A stretch of 9,211 nucleotides of DNA, from positions 1 through 9,211 of the forward strand of contig DATIXI010000014.1 in the NCBI GenBank assembly GCA_035518635.1, given 5' to 3'. Positions 4,276 to 9,211 of the stretch are shown in pieces (the first letter of the stretch is position 1; each line of letters begins with the position of its first letter). A model generated the notes under the pieces. That model saw only the letters and a program-made list of their open reading frames with translations. It made no database searches and had not been told where the DNA came from. The position numbers were made by a program, and so were the translations under genes. This DNA is from AC-32 sp035518635. GTDB lineage: Bacteria > Actinomycetota > Thermoleophilia > Gaiellales > Gaiellaceae.

Positions 4276-5244
4276 TCAGCGGTCCGTTCGCCGGCGGGTA
4301 CGGCCGCCGAGGTCGCGGTTCGACTCCATGTCGAACCACATCGCGAACAGGCTGAACTGCAGCCCGAAGATCAGCAGCAGCGCGACCAGGACGACGGTCG
4401 CGGCGGTGATCGGGTTCCCGAGGCTTCGCAGCACGACCTCCGCGACTCCGAGCCCGAGCCCGAGCCCGAGCATTACGACGCCGAGCACGTAGAAGAAGAC
4501 GAGCGGGTGGAAGTCCCGGATCACGTACTTCTGCCAGAGCCGCCACCAGAAGGCCTTGAACAGCAGCCACGAGATCGTCGGCACGACCTTGCGGAGGCGG
4601 ATCCCGGAGCGCTCGCCCACGCCGTAGATCGGCTTCGAGGGATAGTCGCGCACGCGCGCGTTCCAGACGTTGAGGTGGACGAGCATGTCGTTCGGGAAGC
4701 CGTAGCGCGGATAGAGCCGGTCGAGGTCGAGGAGCTCGAGGTACTCGAGCGAGACCACCGTGTAGCCGGACTGCGAGTCGGCCACGTGCCAGTAGCCCGA
4801 GGCGATCTTCGTCAGCAGGCTGAGCAAGGCGTTGCCGAGGTAGCGGTAGCGCGGGATCACCTCCCAGGCCTGGCCGGTGAAGAGCCGGTTCGCCTTGGCG
4901 TAGTCGACGTCGCCGAGCACGACCGGGCGCGTGAGCTTCTCCAGGTCGGCCGGGTCCATCTGCGCGTCGGCGGCCATCACCGCGGTTGCGTCCATGCGCT
5001 CCTCCAGGGCACGGTGGTAGCCGGTCACGATCGCGGCACCCACGCCCTGATTGCGCTCGTGCTCGATCAGCTCGACCCGCTCGTCGCCGAGGGCCCGGAC
5101 GGCGCCGGACGTGTCGTCGCTCGAGGCGTCGTCGACCACGTAGATCCGGTCCACGAAGTAGGGAATGCTGCGGATCGTCTCCGCGATCAGCTTCTCTTCG
5201 TCGTGCGCAGGCACGACGACGGCCACCCGCTTGCCGTCCAGCAC
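4276..5244 (-). CDS. Family 2 glycosyltransferase with two C-terminal membrane helices
   Basis: This 322-residue GT-A-fold enzyme has VVVPAHDEE (9-17), YVVDDASSDDT (35-45, nucleotide binding), RNQGVGAAIVTGY (64-76), an AADAQMDP metal-site segment (91-98) and DSQSGY (156-161). ERSGIRLRK (211-219) follows, as in dolichol- and polyprenyl-phosphate-sugar-synthase-like GT2 enzymes. Two hydrophobic helices follow (about 246-270 and 277-302), then a basic tail. It probably transfers a sugar from a nucleotide donor to a lipid carrier or growing glycan on the cytoplasmic face of the membrane. GTG 5244 starts 9 bases after the stop of the Wzz-like gene, so it is last in the operon and probably translationally coupled. 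GGGGA directly abuts the start, so the site is weak. A perfect four-fold CCGAGC tandem (4448-4471) encodes the Gly-Leu run inside the first helix. The donor and acceptor are unknown. Confidence 0.92.
   Translation of the reverse strand: MLDGKRVAVVVPAHDEEKLIAETIRSIPYFVDRIYVVDDASSDDTSGAVRALGDERVELIEHERNQGVGAAIVTGYHRALEERMDATAVMAADAQMDPADLEKLTRPVVLGDVDYAKANRLFTGQAWEVIPRYRYLGNALLSLLTKIASGYWHVADSQSGYTVVSLEYLELLDLDRLYPRYGFPNDMLVHLNVWNARVRDYPSKPIYGVGERSGIRLRKVVPTISWLLFKAFWWRLWQKYVIRDFHPLVFFYVLGVVMLGLGLGLGVAEVVLRSLGNPITAATVVLVALLLIFGLQFSLFAMWFDMESNRDLGGRTRRRTDR
4448..4471. repeat. Hexanucleotide tandem CCGAGC x4 inside the GT2 gene
   Basis: Four perfect head-to-tail copies of CCGAGC on the plus strand encode, on the minus strand, the alternating Gly-Leu part of the first C-terminal membrane helix. 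Being in multiples of six it can expand or contract without breaking the frame. Confidence 0.75.
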
Positions 5245-5253
5245 TCCCCGAGG

Positions 5254-6096
5254 CTAAGCGGGCCGGCGGACGACCCTGGCGACCGGCTCCCAGAGGAGCG
5301 CGGCGAAGATCCCGAGCAGGAGGCCGATCAGCGCAGCGACGATCACGGTGTTGCGGCGGCTGCGCGCTGTCGTCTTGGTCGCGACCGCGAAGGTCTCCTG
5401 CTTGCCCTTCATGACCGCCTGCGCCACCGCGAGCTGCTGCTTCGCGGTCGTCAGCTGGTCGACGAACTGGGCGCGCTGGATCGAGGCGATCAGCCGGTCG
5501 GTCGCGGAGAGCCCGCTCGACGCGCTGTCGATTGCCGCGAGCGACTTCGTGTAGCTGTCGATCTGGCTGTTGAGGGTGGCGACGAGCTGGGTCACGTACG
5601 CGGAGGTCTGGGCAACGACGATCTGGGCCAGCTTGTTCGTCGCGACCTGGGTCTGGCGCGGCGCGCTCCCGGTGACGGTGATCAGCACGAGCGGCGTCTG
5701 GCCGAGCTTCGTCAGCGCGCCCGAGACCGGGCGCGAGGTGACGTTGCCGCGCAGCTTCGAGACGGGCATCCCCGCCGCGCGCGCCGCCACCCTGAGCGCG
5801 GCCTCGCTGTGAATGATCTGGCCGACCGTGGACGGGTTGGTCGCGTCGCTCTGGAGCTGAACCGAGCTGTTCGGCGAGAGCGGCTGGCCGAGGTAGACGG
5901 TCGACTTCGCCGTGTAGACCTGGCTGCCGCCGATCGAGACGAGGAGCCCGAAGACGATCCCGCCGACAAGGCCGGCGGCCGGGAGCCACCAGCGCAGCAG
6001 GAGCGCGTTCCAGTAGCGGTGCAGGTCGACCTCGCGCTCGGCGTCGGGATCGATCGGCTCATGCGTGGCCGGGCGCGGTTCCGTCGAGGTGCTCAT
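5254..6096 (-). CDS. Wzz-like polysaccharide chain-length / co-polymerase protein
   Basis: This 280-residue protein has the polysaccharide co-polymerase layout. A cytoplasmic N-terminus is followed by VDLHRYWNALLLRWW (23-37) entering the first membrane helix (about 36-56). Then comes a beta strand YTAKSTVYLGQP typical of the Wzz domain (PF02706), a largely helical extracytoplasmic domain (about 60-245) with Gln/Ala-rich coiled-coil segments, and a second helix (249-269) ending in a basic tail. There is no Walker A or B motif, so it lacks the fused tyrosine kinase of Wzc-type proteins. The Pro-rich motif that usually precedes the second helix in proteobacterial Wzz is also not evident. Such proteins form rings that set polymer length during export. 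The gene starts at ATG 6096, 13 bases after the propeller-gene stop, in the middle of the operon. The family assignment rests on topology and the N-terminal pattern. Confidence 0.82.
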   Translation of the reverse strand: MSTSTEPRPATHEPIDPDAEREVDLHRYWNALLLRWWLPAAGLVGGIVFGLLVSIGGSQVYTAKSTVYLGQPLSPNSSVQLQSDATNPSTVGQIIHSEAALRVAARAAGMPVSKLRGNVTSRPVSGALTKLGQTPLVLITVTGSAPRQTQVATNKLAQIVVAQTSAYVTQLVATLNSQIDSYTKSLAAIDSASSGLSATDRLIASIQRAQFVDQLTTAKQQLAVAQAVMKGKQETFAVATKTTARSRRNTVIVAALIGLLLGIFAALLWEPVARVVRRPA

Positions 6097-6109
6097 CGCC
6101 CGCGCGACT

Positions 6110-7366
6110 CTACCTACGGCCCTTCAGGAGCATTGCGTACACGCGCGCATAGCCGACGAGGAACAGCTGCTTGCCGTCCGTGACGACCCCCGCGTACTTG
6201 CCGCGCCGGAAGAACCAGAGCGGCTTCCCGGTTCTCGCGTCGAGCGCGTACGTGCGGTTGTTGAACGTCGAGAAGTAGACGACGCCGTTGATCACCACCG
6301 CGGAGCCGGAGATCGGGCCGTTCGCCTTGAACGTCCAGAGGACGTCGCCCGTTGCGGCGTCGAAGCAGTAGAACGTCCCGTCGTAGGAGCCGACCAGCAC
6401 GCGCTCCTGCCAGACGGCCGGAGACGCGTAGACGTAGCCGCCGGTCCCATGCGACCAGCGGAGCTTGCCGCTCGTCGCGCCGAAGGAGTAGACCTTGCGG
6501 TCGGTCGCGCCGATGTAGACGCGGCCGTAGGCGACGGCCGGAGTGGAGTAGAAGGTGCCGCGCGGGCCGAGCCGCTCCTGCGCGCCCGCCTTCCAGACGA
6601 GCCGGCCGGTGCGCGCGTTCAGCGCGTAGACGTTGTGGTCGTACGAGCCGAAGTAGACCCGGCCGCCCCAGTACGCCATCCCGTCCTTCACTTTGTCGCC
6701 GGTCTGGTACGACCAGACCGTGCGGCCGGTGCTCGTGCTCAGCGCGAAGACGCGGCCCCGCCAGTCGCCGACGTAGACGAGGTTCCCGACGACGAGCGGC
6801 GACGACTCGGTTGGGCCCATCGAGACGCGCCAGCGGACCTTCCCGGTTTTCTCGTCGAGCGCGATCACCTCCCCGCCGATCCCGGAGCGTGTGGCGTTGC
6901 AGGGCGGCCTGTTCAGGAACGACATGAACACCGTGTCTCCGACCACCGCCGGGGTGGCGGCCGTGCAGCGTCCGGTGCGAAGGCGCCAGACGACGCCCCG
7001 CTTCGCCGTGTCGAGCGCGAAGATCGTCCCGTTCGCGTTCGCCACGAACAGGCGGCCGTTCGCGGCCGTCGGCGGGAACTCGACCAGCGAGCGCGCGCCG
7101 AAGTACCAGTGCGGCCGGAACGGCGGCCGGATCGAGGCGGGGATCCCGAGCGGCGCCGCCTGGCGCCCAGCGTCGAAGCGGTACATCGGCCAGACGAACC
7201 GGTTGACCGGCTCCGGCTTGGGCTTCGGAGCCTGCGTCGTCACGAACTCGACCGTCGACGAGCCGCGCACGTCACGTCCCTCGTGCTTGCGGTAGAGGCC
7301 GTAGGAGACCAGGCCTGCGCCGACGAGCACGAGGGCCGCCACGGCCACGATCACTGCGGTCTTCAT
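6110..7366 (-). CDS. Membrane-anchored PQQ-type beta-propeller protein
   Basis: This 418-residue protein has an N-terminal hydrophobic anchor (about 3-24), a Pro/Lys linker (44-56) and a beta-propeller of PQQ-like blades. The blade motif (Gx-V/I-xALxxxTG-xxxW) recurs at about 113, 165, 204, 244, 290, 330 and 370. Two cysteines (C134 and C156) in a blade insertion could form a disulfide. Such propellers (BamB- or dehydrogenase-like fold) are usually extracytoplasmic interaction scaffolds, and no PQQ-enzyme catalytic residues are claimed here. ATG 7366 overlaps the stop of the upstream gene as ATGA (7366-7363), which fixes the start and implies translational coupling. Upstream in-frame codons reaching about 7948 are only antisense-quality extension over the neighbouring gene. 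It is a paralogue of the upstream protein: both share MYxxxxxR and RPPFR..W before the first blade. Its role in surface polysaccharide assembly is inferred from context. Confidence 0.9.
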   Translation of the reverse strand: MKTAVIVAVAALVLVGAGLVSYGLYRKHEGRDVRGSSTVEFVTTQAPKPKPEPVNRFVWPMYRFDAGRQAAPLGIPASIRPPFRPHWYFGARSLVEFPPTAANGRLFVANANGTIFALDTAKRGVVWRLRTGRCTAATPAVVGDTVFMSFLNRPPCNATRSGIGGEVIALDEKTGKVRWRVSMGPTESSPLVVGNLVYVGDWRGRVFALSTSTGRTVWSYQTGDKVKDGMAYWGGRVYFGSYDHNVYALNARTGRLVWKAGAQERLGPRGTFYSTPAVAYGRVYIGATDRKVYSFGATSGKLRWSHGTGGYVYASPAVWQERVLVGSYDGTFYCFDAATGDVLWTFKANGPISGSAVVINGVVYFSTFNNRTYALDARTGKPLWFFRRGKYAGVVTDGKQLFLVGYARVYAMLLKGRR

Positions 7367-8772
7367 CTGTGCCTGGGCTCGACCGCGTAGAGCCGCGAGA
7401 ACCCGTGCAGGAGTAGACGACGGCCGTTCCCGGAGACGGGCACGAAGGCGCCGTCGGGGAAGCGGAACACCTGCCTGCCGGTGAGCGCGTTCACGCCGTA
7501 GATCCGGTGCTGCCTGTTGCTGAAGTACGCGATTCCGTCCACGATCGTCGACGCCCCCGCGATCGCGCCGGCGGTCGAGAAGTGCCAGAGGGCCGCCCCG
7601 CTCGCGGCGGAGAGGCAGTAGTAGACGCCGTTGTAGGAGCCGATGTAGACGCGGCCGTTCCACGCGGCCGGGGAGGCATAGACGTACGAGCCGGTCCCGA
7701 GCGACCAGAGCCGTGCGCCGCTCGTCGAGAACGCGGTCAGCGAGCCGCCGGTCGATGACGACACGAAGACGCGTCCCCCGGCCACGGCGGGCGTCCCGTA
7801 GACGCGGCCGTCGACGCTTCCGGACCAGCGGAGCCGACCGTTTCCGGCGGCGAGCGCCAGCAGCCGGCCGCCGTAGTCGCCGATGAAGACCGTCCCGCCG
7901 GAGTAGGCGGCGCTCGAGGTGATCTTGGCGCCGGAGCCGTAGGTCCAACGGGCCTTGTGAGTCCGGAGGTCGAGCGCGGTCACGGTCCCACCCCAGTCGC
8001 CGAAGTAGTCGACGCCGTCGAGTACGAGCGGCGAGGACTCGATCGGCGAGCCGGCCGCGTAGCGCCAGAGCACGCGGCCGTTGTAGCGGTCGAGGACCCA
8101 GACGTAGCCGTCCATCCCGTGGACGACGAGCTCCTTGCCGTGCACCGCGGGCGAGGCGGCCATCATCCCGCCGAAGTCACGGCGCCAGACCGTCGCGCCG
8201 TTCTTCATGAGGTAGGCGCGGACGCTTCCGTTGTAGTTCGACACGAACGCGACACCGTCGTCGACGACGGCCGGGAACTCGAGCAGCGCGCCGGCCGCGC
8301 GGCTCCAGACGATCCGGAACGGCGGGCGGACCTTGATGTACGGATGGGCCTGCGTCCGCTGCGGCGTCGCGCCGTACATCGTCCACTGCAGCTTCTGCTG
8401 GTAGACGCGGACACCGTGGAGCGGCCGGTTCACGAAGTTCAGCCGCTGGCTGTACGGGTCGTACCCGGGCTTCGTGACCGTGACCAGCAGCCGGCCGCGG
8501 TGCGGGAGCAGGATCCGCGCTCTGCCGATGCCGTCGGTCCGGCCGGGGAGGCCCATGACCCGGACGACCGCGCCCTTGACCGGCGTCCCGAGGTCGCCGT
8601 CGAACACGAAGACGCGCACGTACGAGGGCTGCGGCTTCTTGACGGCCGGCGGACGAAGCGCGGCCGGCCTGGCCGCGGTCGTCGTCGGCTCCGCCTGCTT
8701 GGCGGTGCCGCAACCGGCCACGACGACGAGCAGCGGCAGGACGAATAGCGCTCTGACCCCAAGCAGGCGCAC
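7363..8772 (-). CDS. Lipoprotein with Ig-like domain and PQQ-type beta-propeller
   Basis: This 469-residue protein has a lipoprotein signal ending VVVAGC (Cys21) and a Thr/Ala/Pro linker to about 48. A small beta-sandwich follows at about 51-115, resembling carboxypeptidase-regulatory or PEGA-like domains (VRVFVFDGDLGTPVKGAVV, DGIGRARI, VTKPGYDPYS). Then come QWTMYGATPQRTQ (129-141), RPPFRIVW (149-156) and a propeller of at least six blades (starting near 181, 222, 261, 301, 342 and 381). It should be tethered outside the membrane. GTG 8772 is the start nearest the signal peptide. No strong ribosome binding site is visible, and a TAGCCT (8788-8783, minus) might be an internal promoter. It follows the partial GT2 gene after 33 bases and overlaps the next propeller gene by 4 bases. 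Function is unknown; a scaffold or assembly role for the polysaccharide system is inferred. Confidence 0.9.
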   Translation of the reverse strand: MRLLGVRALFVLPLLVVVAGCGTAKQAEPTTTAARPAALRPPAVKKPQPSYVRVFVFDGDLGTPVKGAVVRVMGLPGRTDGIGRARILLPHRGRLLVTVTKPGYDPYSQRLNFVNRPLHGVRVYQQKLQWTMYGATPQRTQAHPYIKVRPPFRIVWSRAAGALLEFPAVVDDGVAFVSNYNGSVRAYLMKNGATVWRRDFGGMMAASPAVHGKELVVHGMDGYVWVLDRYNGRVLWRYAAGSPIESSPLVLDGVDYFGDWGGTVTALDLRTHKARWTYGSGAKITSSAAYSGGTVFIGDYGGRLLALAAGNGRLRWSGSVDGRVYGTPAVAGGRVFVSSSTGGSLTAFSTSGARLWSLGTGSYVYASPAAWNGRVYIGSYNGVYYCLSAASGAALWHFSTAGAIAGASTIVDGIAYFSNRQHRIYGVNALTGRQVFRFPDGAFVPVSGNGRRLLLHGFSRLYAVEPRHR

Positions 8773-8805
8773 GACTTACGGCAGGCTAGACGCTCCAGCG
8801 GCCGA

Positions 8806-9211
8806 CTAGCGAGTTCCCTCCGCCTTCTCCCACATGAGCGGGGCGCCCTCGCGCAGGTAGCGGCCGAGCGCCACCACGGTCGCCCAGCTCATCAACAGGT
8901 AGTAGTAGGAGATCCCCGCGCCGGGAACCTTCAGGCGCAGCTTCCCGGCCGCGGCCAGCGCGAGCCACGCCGCCTGCGCGGCGAGCACCGCCTGGTACAC
9001 GAAGCCCTGGCCGACGAGGGCGACGCTCGTCGCGAACAGCGTCACGTGGAGGAAGCCGCTCGCGTAGCGAAGCACCCGGTGCGAGACCAGCTCCGCGAGG
9101 TAGAGCGGCGGGACACCTCGCAGGCTGCCCGCTTCGAACAGGTGGCGCCACGACCACGGCAGCATCCGCACCTTGCGCCGGTACTCGTCCTCGATGTCGC
9201 GCGAGGGCTTC
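8806..9211 (-). CDS. C-terminal part of a membrane GT2 glycosyltransferase, cut by window edge
   Basis: The frame is open from the right edge (first whole codon at 9210) to TAG 8808-8806, giving 134 visible residues. It opens with RDIEDEYRRKVRML, then WRHLF, LYLAELVSHRVLRYASGF, hydrophobic helices (about 49-64, 69-87 and 100-115), YYYLLMSWATVVALGRYL and a final MWEKAEGTR. The sequence ERxxKVRM, then SHRxLRY, membrane helices and a terminal WxKAxGT is the usual end of processive or membrane GT2 enzymes of the polysaccharide-synthase type. The catalytic GT-A domain is outside the window. It is the most upstream gene visible in the operon, so the promoter lies beyond the edge. The polymer made cannot be told from this portion. 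Confidence 0.82.
   Translation of the reverse strand, partial: KPSRDIEDEYRRKVRMLPWSWRHLFEAGSLRGVPPLYLAELVSHRVLRYASGFLHVTLFATSVALVGQGFVYQAVLAAQAAWLALAAAGKLRLKVPGAGISYYYLLMSWATVVALGRYLREGAPLMWEKAEGTR

Noticed and set aside
3581..5989. An 802-codon open frame on the minus strand spanning the GT2 and Wzz-like genes
   Set aside because: It is out of frame with the well-supported GT2 and Wzz-like proteins, is dominated by Arg, Pro, Ala and Asp, and has no recognisable domain. Only its last 128 codons (3581-3967) look like a protein.
5254..6096. A tyrosine autokinase (Wzc-type) in the operon
   Set aside because: The protein ends after the second membrane helix with no Walker A/B motifs or Tyr-rich tail, and no separate kinase gene is visible.
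4507..7390. Long plus-strand open frames (4507-6183, 6065-7390) opposite the operon
   Set aside because: They are antisense shadows produced by high third-position G+C of the real minus-strand genes. The composition is Arg/Asp/Val-biased with no domain or start signal.
7367..7948. N-terminal extension of the second propeller protein up to 7948
   Set aside because: The extension lies inside the first propeller gene in another frame and is Arg-rich. The ATGA overlap at 7366-7363 and a proper hydrophobic anchor mark the real start.

Overview
The window comes from a GC-rich bacterium, most likely a soil actinobacterium. I infer Thermoleophilia (Gaiellales or Solirubrobacterales) from the style of the lipoprotein and PQQ-propeller proteins and from GTG starts and apparent leaderless promoters, but nothing here fixes the taxon. 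There are no rRNA, tRNA, CRISPR or transposase genes.

Layout. (1) 1-576, minus: a lipoprotein gene cut by the left edge. (2) About 577-4275: an accessory stretch of short, mostly single-gene units in mixed orientation. These are a small membrane-anchored protein (754-1068, -), an Arr rifampin ADP-ribosyltransferase (1305-1739, +), a HAD-fold protein (1819-2310, +), a metallo-beta-lactamase-fold lactonase-like hydrolase (2394-3011, -), a GNAT acetyltransferase (3111-3560, -), a second small membrane-anchored protein with a probable frameshift (3581-3967, -), and the orphan 3' end of a membrane-protein gene (4016-4165, +). (3) 4276-9211, minus: a tight operon of polysaccharide type, read from the right edge leftwards. 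It encodes a GT2 glycosyltransferase (partial), a PQQ-propeller lipoprotein, a second PQQ-propeller protein coupled by an ATGA overlap, a Wzz-like chain-length/co-polymerase protein, and a second GT2 enzyme with two C-terminal membrane helices.

The most unusual feature is in part 2. An identical 22-base sequence (begins GTGACATTCCCGCA, ends GGCC) occurs three times in the same orientation, at 1182-1203, 1770-1791 and 3585-3606, always in a gap between accessory genes. Degenerate relatives lie at 727-741 and 4182-4195. The repeats, the isolated resistance and modification genes, the truncated gene and the patchy base composition together suggest an array or hotspot of inserted gene modules. 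I see no integrase and no integron attC architecture. The mechanism is unknown, and a genome-wide intergenic regulatory repeat is the main alternative.

Functionally, the accessory genes look like protection and small-molecule modification: drug ADP-ribosylation, lactone hydrolysis and acetyl transfer. The right-hand operon probably builds and exports a surface polysaccharide, with two paralogous propeller proteins held outside the membrane as scaffold or assembly factors.
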